From Cydia pomonella (lineage: Eukaryota > Arthropoda > Insecta > Lepidoptera > Tortricidae), in NCBI RefSeq assembly GCF_033807575.1, contig NC_084721.1:3410001-3474000 (forward strand): a DNA stretch of 64,000 nucleotides, written 5' to 3'. This document shows positions 48,201 to 60,289 of this stretch, in pieces. Numbering within the stretch: position 1 is the first letter of the stretch; each line of letters starts with the position of its first letter. Made by a program: the position numbers and the translations under genes. The notes under the pieces were generated by a model. The model had not been told where the DNA came from and ran no database searches. It was given only the letters and a program-made list of their open reading frames with translations.

Positions 48201-51200
48201 ATTGACCAAGATGTGGACCATGATTACCTTTTGTATTTTTTGAGCTCCCCATATTTCGACGCAGTTACATGCATCTTGTTCAAGGGTAACTGGAGATAGC
48301 GGATAGCTCTGCTATATTACCCGTTTATAAAATGAAATATTTGAAGTTTCATGTACCTAATCTTGACATCCGCATCCGCGAAGCCTTTAAATATCCGGAT
48401 GTCAAAGATCGAAATCTTCAACATTCCTGACCCACACATAAACAGACACACACATGCCATTTTAAATTGTAGGTAGTAATAAAAACGTTTAACGTTATTT
48501 GGGCTCGAGCACTACCAGTCTACCAGTTCTTTGCAAAGCTGCAAGAGCATCGCAAATTAATTATTTAAAGACCATTAATTGCCATTAATTGCTATTATTG
48601 GTTTAAAGACTTTAGATCTTAGGACTACAATAGTTATTTGTTTTACAAGGGGGCAAAGTTGTTGTTTAACCGCTCGTGATAATATTGATATCCGAGCAAG
48701 CGAAAGATACCAAAATTGAACCAGTGGAATGTTGAGCATTGGGAGGGTTCAAGGCACGTGGGTTAAACGGATTTTGCCACCAAGTGAAACACAAAAATTT
48801 TCACCACACCAACGGGAGGAAAATATTTACAGTAAAATATCAAATAAAATCAAAACCAAATCAAATCCAAAAGAACGTTATTAAATATTTATCGTTGAAA
48901 ATCATCAATTAAGTCAATTCTATAAGCCAAAATGAGTAAGCAACCCATAATTGGCAATAAATTACTTTACAACATTCTTATCCGTTTTTGAAGTAGGTAC
49001 AAGCTGGTGTAGTAAAAATATACAAAATAAATAAAAATGACAAAACTCACGCGACAGGTAGGAAATGAGCACCATCCAGGGATACTCGTAGAGACCTGGG
49101 ACCGGAAACGCTATAAACATTATTTTTTATCAAACAAGTTAAATAATAGAACATACGAGTGCGAAAAATAGGAAATTTAATTTATATATTAGCACACGTA
49201 TCGTACAAACCTTTAAATTTTCGACATACTTACGTAATGTGCTAATTTTCATACTAGTGCGGTAAAGTAGCACCATATTATTATGTACTGTAAAAGTTAT
49301 TTTCCACTGAATAAACACAACATTTTTATCACACCAACGCGAGGAAAATACTTGCTAACTGTAAACATCACAAATCAAAATTTTCTGTAATAATGTCCTG
49401 TAATATTTATTTATTATTTATTCTGTCAGCCAACACCAGAAAATTAGGTACTCAAAAATTGCATCAAGTAACTTCGCCACGCCACTCTGTGGATTTAATG
49501 CAGCTTTCCCATTATTCATTTTTGAACGATCTGGTGAGGTGAAATATCAATTTTACCTCCTGCAAGCCTGAATCCATAGTCCTCCCCTCCAACGCCGCAG
49601 TTGTCCGGCAACAGGCGAAGATTTGGATGGTTATCGGCGGCGTACCCCAGCTCAGTCAACTCGGAGCAGCATACCTGGAAATTGTAATAGAGAATATGAC
49701 CAAAATTTATTTATATGATTTTATTTGTATAATCTATAGGGAGTAAAATTAAATGCCATCAAAAACATAACTTGTAAAAAAAAAACAAGTTTCGCAACTC
49801 AGTTCTTCTACCGTAAAAAGTATTGTATTGTATTTGTATTTGTATTGTATTTATTTATTGTATACATGTACAGTAATGCATCAGGATACATGGTGTTAAA
49901 TATAATTTCTTAGGAATAGTACATGCTACCCTGTGAGGGCATTACAATGTCTTACTTCTATACTTATAGAGTAGTAGTGAGATCCATGTAATACCACGTC
50001 AGTTAGTCTATTCAGACCCTACTTATGGGACCTTCTGTCTTAAGTTATCAAGTAATTAGCTAACCTAACAATAGCTTATAGTGACCATATGAATATTAAA
50101 AATCTTTTAATGTTTTAAATAAATAGATTGACTTGGCATAGGTACTGTATTTATACAATGCCTGTTTGGTTACTGAAAATTCAGGCTTCCAGTTTTATCC
50201 ACAACGAATTTATAGGGGAGGGGAGGTCGAAAATGGCCTGAACTGCTTCGAGAAAAGGATGGTACGGCCGTGCCGCTTTAACGCTCGACTTGGCGGATAA
50301 TACAGATAATAAGCTCATACTACTAGGTACTTCCAAAATAAAACTTTTCATAAAAGAAAATACAATTATTAATGTATATTTCAGTTAAGAAAATTTCATC
50401 GTAACGATGTTTGAGATGAGTAGAGCACACTCTGAAGCGGAATCTGATTGTAATTTTTCCGGTAAGGAGCCCTGAAAACCTTCCAATTTCGTAACTGACT
50501 GTCCTCAAAAAAAATTACGAAATTCTACTAACCATTGGTCGCCCGCTCTCGAACCCGCAGAAGGCATTGTTGAGCTGGGTGTCGATGGCTGGATCATTCT
50601 TTTCAATGGGCTCTACAGCAGCATCACATGATTTGTAGGCAATGCAGTCCGTACAGTTTTCTGTAAATACACACATTATTGACGTTTCACTCGTATGGCC
50701 TAGGAATTTCACCAAGGATTTTCACTGCGACAAGGTACGAAGTGGCTCGAAATGAAATTCCTTGACTCTATAAAACCTGTATGTACTTCTACTAAAGAGT
50801 ACACGGCGAGAGTTATAACCACCTTTTATTTTGTAAATGTATATTTCATCGAAATATAGGTTAATTTTGAACAACGAAGATTTTTCTGTATTCGAACTTA
50901 ATCCTTGTCACTTTGACATAAAGTGCCCATGTCGGTGACTAGTGCAGCATCGAGCACTAGTACTTCTACCTTATATATGGGCAATAAAGTCGTGTATACC
51001 TATTTTTTGACACTTTTTCGTATCGATATTTTCAGACGTGACTGTATGAAGGGACTTGGACGACTGTCCCATAGAAAAAACAAACGCGTAAAAATGTTTC
51101 TTCGACTTTTCCTAATCAAAACTCGATACTGTTTATGCCCTTAAACGGATCCCCCGCTATTTTTGTTACATTCTGTATGTGTAAACATAAAAACTTACTT

Positions 51201-51268
51201 ATTTCCGCGTAAACCGATGTACAACTTAACACAATAAACGTAAATAAAGAAATAACTATGTCGCACAT
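45233..51268 (-). CDS. H3: clip-domain serine protease homolog, Asp and Ser lost
   Basis: Predicted secreted clip-domain pseudoprotease. Exons (transcript order): 51268-51199, 50660-50533, 49674-49557, 49110-49051, 47914-47718, 46832-46718, 46228-46036, 45482-45233; 1131 nt, 376 residues, all phases fit. Signal peptide residues 1-21 (LFTFIVLSCTSVYA). The clip domain has all six Cys (C26, C29, C35, C58, C68, C69). Linker HPNLRLLPDNCG; possible cleavage after Arg102 (GFR|LAGA), with Leu instead of Ile/Val at the new N-terminus. His153 is kept (MTAAHC). The Asp position is Ser215 (DNSIGLIRL). The GDSGGP segment is replaced by the shorter VAGSP. The GWG motif is HWR. Known insect homologs of this kind act as cofactors in prophenoloxidase activation; that role is inference here. 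The 3' end abuts a retrotransposon fragment. Confidence 0.9.
45640..45775. mobile_element. MITE family G, copy 4
   Basis: CATTTTCTATGACGACTGAT and CCATAGAAAACGAAGCTCC arms, with CCCGGCCCTGGCCCATTCTAGCG at the right. Intron of H3. Confidence 0.7.
46276..46474 (+). mobile_element. MITE family B, copy 3
   Basis: TAGGGACCGTGCGCGTTGG at the left and AAGCACGCTCCCTA at the right. The second sub-repeat is diverged. It lies in H3, about 50 bp from an exon boundary. Confidence 0.85.
47238..47455. mobile_element. Compound foldback element, family C
   Basis: 47238-47351 is a palindrome (GGAGGCCTACCGCGAACCAC against GTGATTCGCGGTAGGCCCTC) with inner ACGTTCGA and TCGAACGT. It is followed by a partial second unit with CGCAAATTGCGGGC and ATTGGAGTAAAAGAGAAAGA. 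Intron of H3. Confidence 0.7.
48640..48820 (+). repeat. Dispersed repeat, copy 2 (see 7575-7740)
   Basis: Shares ACAAGGGGGCAAAGTTGTTG, AGCGAAAGATACCAAAATTG and GGTTCAAGGCACG with 7575-7740. Intron of H3. Confidence 0.6.
49155..49295. repeat. Dispersed repeat copy in H3 intron
   Basis: Same family as 33060-33215 and 52140-52290: ACGAGTGCGAAAAATAGGAA at the left and AGCACCATATTATTATGTAC at the right. Confidence 0.55.
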
Positions 51269-51640
51269 ATTATTGTTATTTGAAATATAATACTCGAAAC
51301 ACTGATGCGTGGAAGCCGATCCTCGGATGACTAACAACTGGCTCTTTATCCGGTTTGAGAAGTTTGTATTAAAACTGGTGGCTCTATGAGCTGTTGACCA
51401 GAGATAGGTGCAATTTAGTATTTTATACAATCGTGATATAATAGAAAGCTTTTCAGTCGAGTACAGTGTTTAGGTAACAAAGCTTGCTGAGTTGCCTAAG
51501 TGTGGTACGAAATTGAAAAGCTTGATTATACGAGTATCACTATAGTATACAATGTTTTTTATACGAGTTATCAAAAATAATATATTTTTTACCATATAAC
51601 CTAAATAAGTAATGAAAATTGGTAATTATCTAAGTAGACA
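51269..51640 (-). promoter_or_regulatory. Upstream region of H3
   Basis: 51270-51380 aligns with the DNA upstream of H4 (59870-59980), sharing GATGACTAACAA and TATCCGGTTTGAGAAGTTT. A TATA-like ATAAAG on the minus strand lies at about 51344-51349, some 75 bp from the ATG. The distal part (51420-51640) aligns with 58620-58850, which in H4 lies inside the gene. Confidence 0.45.
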
Positions 51641-53883
51641 AAAAGACATTAAGCGCGCGAGCCCTCGCCCACCCGTCCCCTGTTCTATGGATTAGATGAT
51701 TTGAATTTAAACTAACCGCTACGACAACATTCCTATTTAACAACCAGCCGGCTCCATTCCTATTTTAGGCGATCCTACAATCGCGGCGGGTCATTGATAA
51801 TGGTGAAACATAATTTAAAAAGTAGACAGCGTGAAGATAATGTTGACATGTCTGTGGAACACTTATGTAGAACTTTCTTGTGTTGAGTTGGAACAATTGT
51901 ATGCGTGTTCAGGCCCCCATCGGCGGACTATAACTTATTTGAATCGGTCATAGATGAAGTACTTAGTAGTGTTATTAGAACTAATAATATATAACAGAAT
52001 AATAAATGGTGTGTGGCGATTTTAATATTAACTTGCTTGAAAATTTGCCATTAAGTGGAAGGTTGCTAAATACTTTTATATCCTTTCATTAAATCAATTT
52101 ATTTTGTGAGCTGACTCGAATCACAGCAACCCGTTCTACATGGGGCCATATGTACTGTAAAACGTTGTACGACACACGTGCGAATAGGTAATTCGCAACT
52201 CGTGTTTTAATATATCGCCACTCGTTTCGAATTTCCTATTTTTTGCACTTGTATCGTAATGTACTATTATATACCATATATGGAATAGAGGGACTAACTT
52301 TAAATTAGTTTTTGGCAAAAATTTCATGTTTGGTACAAGCTTTTATCGCTGACTGCACTTTTCTTTCCACAGGCAACTAATACTCATCGAGCAAATTCTA
52401 AAAACCCCAAACACAATTAATTTGCGTTGTTTTATCACAGAGTTCCTATGTCAACCTCTTGTCTCCATCATCAGATCAGCTCGATGGTACCATAATATTG
52501 CATTGTCACCCGACTTACATATGTATGCAAATTTTCAGCTCAATCGGAAACCGGAAAGTGGATCAAATTTAACTTGCAAGATATGATTACAAACAGACAA
52601 CGGTCGGTGAAAGTAAATAAAAGAGCTAGAACTGCAGAAAAGTGATTGGAATCTAATGTTCGTAGACAATGAAACTCAATTGATTTGGTGAAAATATATT
52701 GCAAGTCACAACACAGAATGTAGGTATATACAGAAATTTTAAATCTCAACGAAACAAAAAAAACATCGCTTTTAAAAATATAATAAATTCGGGTAACAAT
52801 GAACACGACCATATCATCTGTCAACGATTGCTTGTTGCAGCTAGCGCCAACGGCAACTTGTGTAACTAAAACTGATTTTCTGATTTTCATAAATATAATC
52901 CACTAAACACTTCTACCTCATAAGGCCAAACCAGTTCAGCCACTAGTTTTAAGTTTTATACACGGTGTACCATGAGAAAACCGAAAGATTTTAACAGTGT
53001 ATTCCTGATCACATTTAGAGACTAAAATGTCATATAAACATTTTCTGGATTTCGCCTAGTTTCAGAGTTAATACCAATAAAAAAAAACTTATTGTAACTT
53101 AGTGTAAAACGCCTTTTTGATGGCGATAATGCCATTATCGTTGCATCTTAATACATATGTATGTTCGGAAAAACATCCACAAATTCAACCTTCCTTCCGA
53201 GGTTTTCCCGAGGGTCTACAGTATGGGGTTCTTCAAAAAAAGAGTGTACAGGTTTTTAAAGGGTCGGCAACGCGCATGTAACACCTCTGGAGTTGCAGGC
53301 GTCCATAGGCTGCGATGACTGCTTACCATCAGGCGGGCCGTATGCCTTTTTGCCACCGTCGTGGTATAAAAAAAATATGGGGCGTAATCTCAATATCCAT
53401 ATTGAAAGATGTCAAAAAGTGACAAGTAACCTTTTTTAAAGCTATGGAGTGTGGAATTAAAACGATTTAAATCTCTTATGGTAGAACTATTGCAAAAGTG
53501 CCCAGCTGCTAACTATAAATAATAGTTCCAAATCTCTCCAGAGTAGCGCTAGAGTAGCTAAGAACCTAGGCGTTATTGACGGAGTGAAGGGCGCTGTATA
53601 TGATTTGATTCTTTTTTTCAAAGGTTTTTTGATGACTCTTTTTCCATTGTTAAAACTAGGTTTTACAAAAATTCATTTTCAGTGCCAGTTTCATCATAAC
53701 ATTAACTTTTTGTGTACTATCAGTACATTCAAAAATTTAAAAAAAAATGTTTTTTAGCAAAATTTACTTCAACTCGTATACATAACATTTTTTCCTTCTG
53801 TTGGTCTCGAAAGTGTGTGGTTACAATTTTTCGGGTTCCTCGTATTACATCGTGTAGTTATGAGTTCGCCCAGTGAGTTTGAC
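51641..53883. other. H3-H4 spacer
   Basis: No gene seen. It holds repeats: 52140-52290 (family of 33060), 52430-52580 (family of 20410), the H4 3'-flank block 52618-52745, and a retrotransposon 3' tail at 53212-53372 (GGGTCGGCAACGCGCATG, ACCATCAGGCGGGCCGTATG). Confidence 0.5.
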
Positions 53884-56800
53884 TCAAGGTCTTATTGTAT
53901 CCAGAATCCACGTCATGTATTTAGTGACATCAGTATAGATTTCAGGACGTGATAATATTCCACAGCCTATTGGTCCGTGCGACTGGACCCCGTACTGGAC
54001 GAAGCGGTCGCGGTCCCCGAACAGACTCTGTACCATCAAGGGGCTGCCTGCGACGGGGCAGGTGTCCGAGCCGTCTGGATAGGAGGCGCAGATCTTGTTG
54101 AGCATGTTATCTTCTGTGTAATTTATTCTGTTAATGAAAAAGGACAACATTCGTGTAATATACTGATGTGCAAGTTGCAAAAAGCTTCCGAAAAATTGGT
54201 AAAGTTCGCACAACTTTCCGGAAAAGTTCGCAAAAAATAAAGGAAACTGTCATGTTGGAAATAGAATTTTTCAATTCCTATTCAAAAATATGAGAACATT
54301 CCGAAATTTTTACAAACTTTCCGACAGCACATCCTCCCCATTAATTAAGACTATATTCGAAGAGTAATATAGACTAGCAAGAGTAGCAACCTAGTTCCAT
54401 AACAGTTTGTTGCAAAATTAAGCTAAAGTTCGTACTTGACGAGCGGTCTGGCTTATTGGGTAGTGACTCTGCCTATGAATGCCGATGCTGATGATCCCGG
54501 TTTCAAATCCTGGTAAGGGCATTTACCTATTCATAAAACGTCATATTTTCAAAAGAATTTAACATTCAACCACATAAGTACAATTAGAGAATGTTTTCAC
54601 TGCAAAATTAGTACAGATTAACTTGGTCCCTGTCAGACATGTATTAAAAACAGCGACTGATTGTATATTATACAGACAAAGCTCTCAGTACATTTTTGAC
54701 TTCGAAAGACGGACCATATGACTGACACTTATGTGACACAGTATATCACGGAAAGCTATCGCTTCTCAATACCACACCATTATCCCTATTTAAAAACGAG
54801 TTGTGATTGTCAATTTCATTATTAATTTACTTATTATTCGGAGAACCTAATAGAGCTATCAATTGCATATAATTGCAATTTTGGTCTCTTGACACAAGTG
54901 TCATGTACGCTTACAAAGAGGCACCAGCACGGTACGTTTGTTTGTGCTAACTCAATAAATCATTATTTTATTTTATTTTATTATTATTATTTATTTAATT
55001 TCACAACCTACAACTTAGGAGGGATTTAAATCTTCCTTGGTTAGAGGTGTAGGGTTAGAGCCGGCGTAGATTTATTTCACGTTCATAAGCGCATTGTAAT
55101 ATGCCTACTTTACTTGGAGCTAAAATAAAATACATAATGGATATATACAGATGATTACTATAACTAGTTTATATCTAAAATAGGCCAAATAAAATTATAT
55201 ATGTTAAACCATTTTCGCGACATTAGGGTAGAATATTTGACATTGTAGGCATGCGTTCAGTACAGTTCAGTACGTTGATTCCAAATAGAAATACTTACTT
55301 GGTCGCGTTCTTATAGTACTGCTCCTTGCAGTGCTGAGCATTATTTATTGTAACATCCGCATATAGCATTTTAGAAATCGCGTAGCCATCCTCCGAATAC
55401 CTCCAATGAGTGACGGTGGCATCCAAGTTGTCGATGTCCCGGGTTCGCAAATAGCGAGTCACTGGTAGGCAAACTGTGCCAGCATTCTCTACAAAACAAA
55501 AATACTTTATAAAGGGATCCAGTCAGCATCAATGAGACTGCCCGTCACCGGTAGATACGGTAGAGATTTGAGCCCATGGTGAGCAAAAAGTATGAATTAC
55601 ATACTTAAAAACAAATTTACAGGAGTTTTCAGTCTAATGAGCCCGATGTCGTTCTTAAAAGCTTGATGGTCTGGATGGGTATGGACCTCTTCTATGCGTA
55701 TGTCCTGAAATAATAACAAAACATTATATTACTTACTAATGGATAATTACCTACATAAAATCGTTCAGTGCTTATGGAGAATAGGTATTGTATCATTCCG
55801 CAATTTGCAACGTAGCGAGATCCATTGATAAGCTGCCAGTTGATCCCGGGTACGTCCTTAAACTACGTCCAAAAGAGAGGTATGGGCAATGTTAATGTCA
55901 TCTCGCTTTGTGTGGTAGGGCACAGCACAGCGATATCATTCCAGATCTAGACCGGAGCCCAACTGGGGAAGTACCTCCACCCTACAGAAAACCGCAGCCA
56001 AAAATCTCGTCTAGCTTAGTGTGGTAGGGCACAGCACAGCGGATGTCATTCCAGATCTAGAGCAGAGGCCAACTGGGGAAGTACCTCCACCTTACAGAAA
56101 ACTAAAGCCAAATAACACTAGACCCTACTCATAGTGTTGTGTTCCTGCCGGTGAGTAAGGTTGCCAGAGCTCAACGAGAGTGCGGAACGTTAGGGTCGGC
56201 AACGCGCATGTAACTCCTCTGGAGTTGCAGGCGTACATAGGCTACGGAGGCTGCTTACCATCAGGCGGGCCGTATGCTTGTTTGCCACCAACGTAGTATA
56301 AATAAAAAAATAAAAAGTTTTCCTAATCCAGTAACAATGATAGTAAGGTACAGTAGCTGGATTTAGTTGCTCCGTTATTCCATGTTATTCCGTGGACAGC
56401 GGTCAGCGGATGTTTCCCTTACCTGTACATGAGATTCACACCTGGGAGGATCTCCCACACAATCCGTAGTCATATCCACGTCATAATCGCCCACTCTCAC
56501 GCCGAGCAGTCTCCTGCGAACGCTTGCGGAGAGACAGTTGGCCGTGGTTATCACGTAACGCTCGTTGATCAGGCTTCCACCACAGTTGAAGCTGCGACCC
56601 TGCTCAGGATTTCCTGTCGAGATTTAGTAAGCTCAATGTTCAATCCCTCACTCATTTTATCACACCATAGGCATAATCCACACACACCCATTTTAAATTG
56701 TAGTTAGCACGTAGTTAGATACTGGGCCCCAAAAGTTCACACTCCCCATGAACAGCGAAATTGAAGACCTAATGGCTGAACCTAACATCTTGGAGGAGAC

Positions 56801-59800
56801 TAAAGCTCACAGACTCCGTTGATTAGGCGATCTTGAAAGAATGGATGAAGATCGAAGTGTGAAAAGAGCGTACCTGGGCTGCCTAGCGGTAAGACGTCCT
56901 GTTGAGCGCCCCAGGTATTGCTGGAGCGACATAGTGGAGGCGGATCTGTGCGAACTCCGAGTCAACAATTGGCGAGAAATAGCGAAGGACCGAGAAAAGT
57001 GGCGCTCTCTTTTTTTGGAGGCCAAGTCTCATTTTGGGTCACTGAGTAAGTAAATAAGTTAGTAATGAAAATGTTTAACGTGACCTGGGTTCCAGCAGAA
57101 TACCAGTGCTTTGCTCTTTTGTTTTGCATAGCTGCTGCAGTCGTTATTAATCGGTCTAAAGATGTTAGATGTTAGGACTACACATATACTTAATAAAAAA
57201 TTTCATCAACAAATCAAGCATTAAAAACACAACAATATAATACATATAAAACTTAAAATCTAAATCTAAAAATAAATAAAACTAATCTTAAAAAAATAAA
57301 AAAATAAATAATTTAGAATTGAATACCTTAATAAAAAAATTGTCAGTCACAATACTCACTCGTCTTATAGGAAATGAGTACCATCCAGGGATACTCGTAG
57401 AGTCCTGGGACCGGGAACGCTATAAACATAACTTTTCGTCACAATTTTAAACACACTTTTCTAACAAGTTAATATTTATTTTCCACAAAAATGTTCATCG
57501 CACCAACGCGAGGAAAATACTAACAGTAGGTAATACATCACAAATCAAATCGAAATTAACGTTATGAAATATGTATCATTTAAAATAATAAGTTTTAAAG
57601 TCAATTCCATCAGCCAACACCAGAAAACTACTCGAAAATTGCATCAAAAAACTTCGCCACATAACTAGCAAACATCAAACATTTATTCAGCAAACAGGGC
57701 ACAGGGGCAATTTTACATGTAAAATTTTTACAAACAATAATATAACCAAAATTACAAAATACAATTACAAATATCGAATCAATGGAATATTAGATAATTT
57801 ATTAGAGATACAGTCTCTAAATGTCGAATTACACAAAAAAAAACTATGATAAAAAAGTACAAACAACAAATAGGTACTAAAATTATTTAGATAGTTTTCT
57901 GTAGAAAGTTCTCTAAGTATCAGAGAAAAATATAATTTAAAAAAACGATCATTAAATTATCCTTAGATATGTGAAAAATAATTAAATTTAAAGACTGGAA
58001 ATTAAATCAGAACAACAGATAAGAACCGAATGAAGTGTCTCACTAGCAAAGTTACATACTTATAACATAACATGTATCCCATGTAAAAGCTTAAACAGAC
58101 CGGTCGGTTTCGTCTTTAGGTGCTGGTGAGGTGAAAATATCAATTTTACCTCCTGCAAGCCTTTGTCCAATGTCTTCCCCTCCAACGCCGCAGTTGTCCG
58201 GCAACAGGCGAAGATTTGGATGACCATCGACGTCTATACCAGCACAGTCAACTTTGAACACCAACCCTGGAACGTACGTCTGGTTGACGTAACTGGTGAC
58301 CAAAGAGCTGGCGGCTTCCTCGCATAACGTATCAGTATTGCGATACGAGGAAATGCCGCCAGCATCCTCGGTACAATGCCTCAAGGGTCTATTTTAGATT
58401 TATGCTATAGTAATCCTCTGTATATATCCATTATGTATATTGTTATTGTAAATAAATCCATTGAATAAATCCAATGATGATTCACATAATCTTTTTTGAA
58501 TAAAAGAAAATACATCACAAAAGGCGGAATTGAAGTCATAAGGCATTCTCTTAAAGTCAACCAATCCGGTAAGTTTTAAGCGGAGTAACATCATGCTGTA
58601 TTTATAAATAAAAATAAGATAATAGTATTTTAAAATAATATCGTGATATTAGAGAGCTTTTCAGTCAGTACCGTGTTTAGACAACGAAGCCTGCTGAGTT
58701 GCATAAGTAGGTAAGGTACGAGATCAAAAAGCTTGATTATGATTATAATCACTATTGTATACAATACTTTTTCTACGAGTCATCTAAAATAATACTTTTT
58801 TTACTATAAAACCTACATAATGAATGCAAATTGGTAAGTAGGTATTTCAGCCCTTTAAATTATGAGATGGAATGGGTGATTTGCTAAAAATCCTGACATA
58901 TGTAATAAAGAGTCCGTGTCCATTTTCAGACCCCTTGCATCAAAATTTGTGGAAGTCTCATACAAACTTTCATCCCCTAGTTTAAGTGATTGGGTAGTTT
59001 CATACTAGCTTACAAACCAAATTTTGGCTTTCTAGGACTTTAGGAAGTACCCTAGAATTTTGACGATCATCGGTGAGTGAGTGAGTGAGTCAATGATGAA
59101 ATCGGATTATTTTAGATGTCAATAAAATCTAAAGAATAAGAGCTATGCAATTGAAACTTTTTGTGTTTAATAAATCCATTATCGACATCATATACCGAGA
59201 ATTTAGTTTATCTGGTATAATCCAAACCCAAGTTATGAGGGTTCAAAGAAACAACAACAAGTGCTTCGAGAATAGATATATAGTACAGCACACGCACACA
59301 AGTAACACGCTATAAACGTCACATTTTCACAGGGATTTTACTGTTATAAATAAATAAATAAATAATAAATAAATAAATTTTATAGGACATTATTACACAA
59401 ATTGACTAAGTCCCCCAGTAAGCTCAATAAGGCTTGTGTTGAGGGTACTTAGACAACGATATATATAATATATAAATATTTATAAATACTTAAATACATA
59501 GAAAACAACCATGACTCAGGAACAAATATCCATGCTCATCACACGAATACATGCCCTTACCAGGATTTGAACCCGGGACCATCAGCTTCGTAGGCAGGGT
59601 CACTACCCACTAGGCCAAACCGGTCGTCAAATGTTGTGCACTTCCACACTCTGTCCTGTACCAAAACTGTGCACCGTTAGCTTTGATGGATTGTTCCAAA
59701 TAATACCTATTTACGCGATAATCTTATTCAATACACGCCCACAAATATATAAAATAATAATACTAATAGTCTTAATCTATACACATAAAAACTTACTTTC

Positions 59801-59866
59801 TTCTGTGTAAGCCGATGTAAAACTGAACACATTAAGCAGAAATAAAGAAGTAACTGTGTCACACAT
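53884..59866 (-). CDS. H4: clip-less serine protease homolog, His to Asn and Ser lost
   Basis: Predicted secreted pseudoprotease. Exons (transcript order): 59866-59797, 58266-58150, 57419-57360, 56613-56423, 55704-55605, 55488-55299, 54127-53884; 972 nt, 323 residues, all phases fit. Signal peptide near residues 1-20 (FLLNVFSFTSAYT). No clip exon was found between exon 1 and the linker exon. The linker exon starts at CCAG|GG in a different phase from H3 but fits exon 1 directly. The clip CC pair is reduced to DC. Linker HPNLRLLPDNCG; possible cleavage after Arg59 (GQR|LAGA). The His position is Asn108 (TTANC), Asp165 is kept (NDIGLIRL), and GDSGGP is replaced by VAGSP, as in H3. A repeat-derived hairpin (58307-58363) sits just upstream of the linker exon. 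It could be a young pseudogene, but no frame is broken. Confidence 0.82.
54440..54531 (+). mobile_element. SINE head fragment
   Basis: GACGAGCGGTCTGGCTTATTGG, GTAGTGACTCTGCCTATGAA and the B-box-like GGTTTCAAATCC, ending soon after GGGCATTTACC. The body and tail are absent. Intron of H4. Confidence 0.7.
55850..56310 (+). mobile_element. Retrotransposon 3'-end repeat with internal duplication
   Basis: Matches 20672-21035 in the other orientation. TGTGGTAGGGCACAGCACAG and CATTCCAGATCTAGA occur twice (about 55910 and 56020), so the middle is duplicated here. Ends GTCGGCAACGCGCATGTAAC, CCATCAGGCGGGCCGTATG and an A-rich tail. Intron of H4. Confidence 0.75.
56740..57055 (+). pseudogene. Non-LTR polyprotein C-terminal fragment
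   Basis: Frames encode DRSVKRAYLGCLAVRRP, RYCWSDIVEADLCEL and NNWREIAKDREKWRSLFLEA. This resembles the end of RTE-like proteins (compare 38890-39420) and ends in a stop. Intron of H4, opposite strand. Confidence 0.7.
57665..57855. repeat. Dispersed repeat, second copy of 28195-28410
   Basis: CATCAAACATTTATTCAGCA, TTTACATGTAAAA, AAAATACAATTACAAAT and GTCGAATTACACAAAAAAAA, in the same order as 28195-28410. Confidence 0.65.
58307..58445 (-). mobile_element. Repeat fragment with hairpin upstream of the H4 linker exon
   Basis: 58307-58363 folds on itself (GCTGGCGGCTTCCTCG against CGAGGAAATGCCGCCAGC). 58340-58445 is the reverse of the repeat at 43740-43890 (GCATTTCCTCG, ATCTAAAATAG, TATCCATTATGTAT). 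It makes the open frame of the linker exon look longer (58091-58384), but that extension is repeat-derived. Confidence 0.7.
58620..58850 (-). repeat. Copy of H3 distal upstream DNA inside H4
   Basis: AATCGTGATAT/ATATCGTGATAT, GAGCTTTTCAGTC, GCTGAGTTGC and AAAAAGCTTGATTA follow the same order as at 51430-51640, upstream of H3. In H4 this lies between exon 1 and the linker exon, the wrong side of exon 1 for an upstream region. Confidence 0.7.
58880..59120. repeat. Repeat with (GTGA)n stretch
   Basis: Contains TCATCGGTGAGTGAGTGAGTGAG and TTTGGCTTTCTAGGACTTTA, words often seen in a lepidopteran repeat family by recollection. In the first intron of H4. Boundaries uncertain. Confidence 0.45.
59382..59629 (-). 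mobile_element. Full-length tRNA-derived SINE (reverse)
   Basis: On the minus strand: GACGACCGGTTTGGCCTAGT, the B-box GGTTCAAATCC, TATTTGTTCCTGAGTCATGG, a TATATAT stretch, CGTTGTCTAAGTACCCTCAA and TAATGTCCTATA. An AAATAAATAA-type run lies beside it. Best-preserved copy in the window. First intron of H4. Confidence 0.85.
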
Positions 59867-59980
59867 ATTATTGTAATATTTAAAATGTATTATTTTATTA
59901 CAAATATTGACGCGTGAATGCAGATCATCTGATGACTAACAAGTGGCTTTTATATCCGGTTTGAGAAGTTTTTATCAAAA
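59867..59980 (-). promoter_or_regulatory. Promoter-proximal region of H4
   Basis: TATAAAA on the minus strand at 59948-59954, 82 bp before the ATG, within a block conserved with H3 (TATCCGGTTTGAGAAGTTT on +). A good TATA candidate. No immune-type regulatory site could be assigned with confidence. Confidence 0.5.
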
Positions 59981-60289
59981 ATATAGCAAAAGTTATATGA
60001 CGTGCCCGAATAAGAAGGATATTTAGTCCGGTATCATATCACGTATTCGGAGCTTAAAACGCCATATAAAGTTTTTTGAATTAGATTTACTTTCAGACAT
60101 ACCTAATGCCAACTTTTTCAAAACATTTTACTTAGTAATTATTAGGCTCAGGACTTTGGTATTATATTGGTATTATACCGTGGTTCTAGAATCCATGGAG
60201 TCGCAAAACATTTTTTTTTTTCAAAGTCAAAGTAAATATTACATTTATATTTATAAATTAAGTTAATGCTGGTAAACTAAATTAACAGT

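Noticed and set aside
53977..54240. 87-codon plus-strand frame
   Set aside because: Antisense to the last exon of H4.
58091..58384. 97-codon open frame with several Cys, at first read as a new H4 clip domain
   Set aside because: The N-terminal half (58307-58384) is a repeat-derived hairpin that matches 43740-43890. The real exon fits 58150-58266 by acceptor, phase and alignment with H3.
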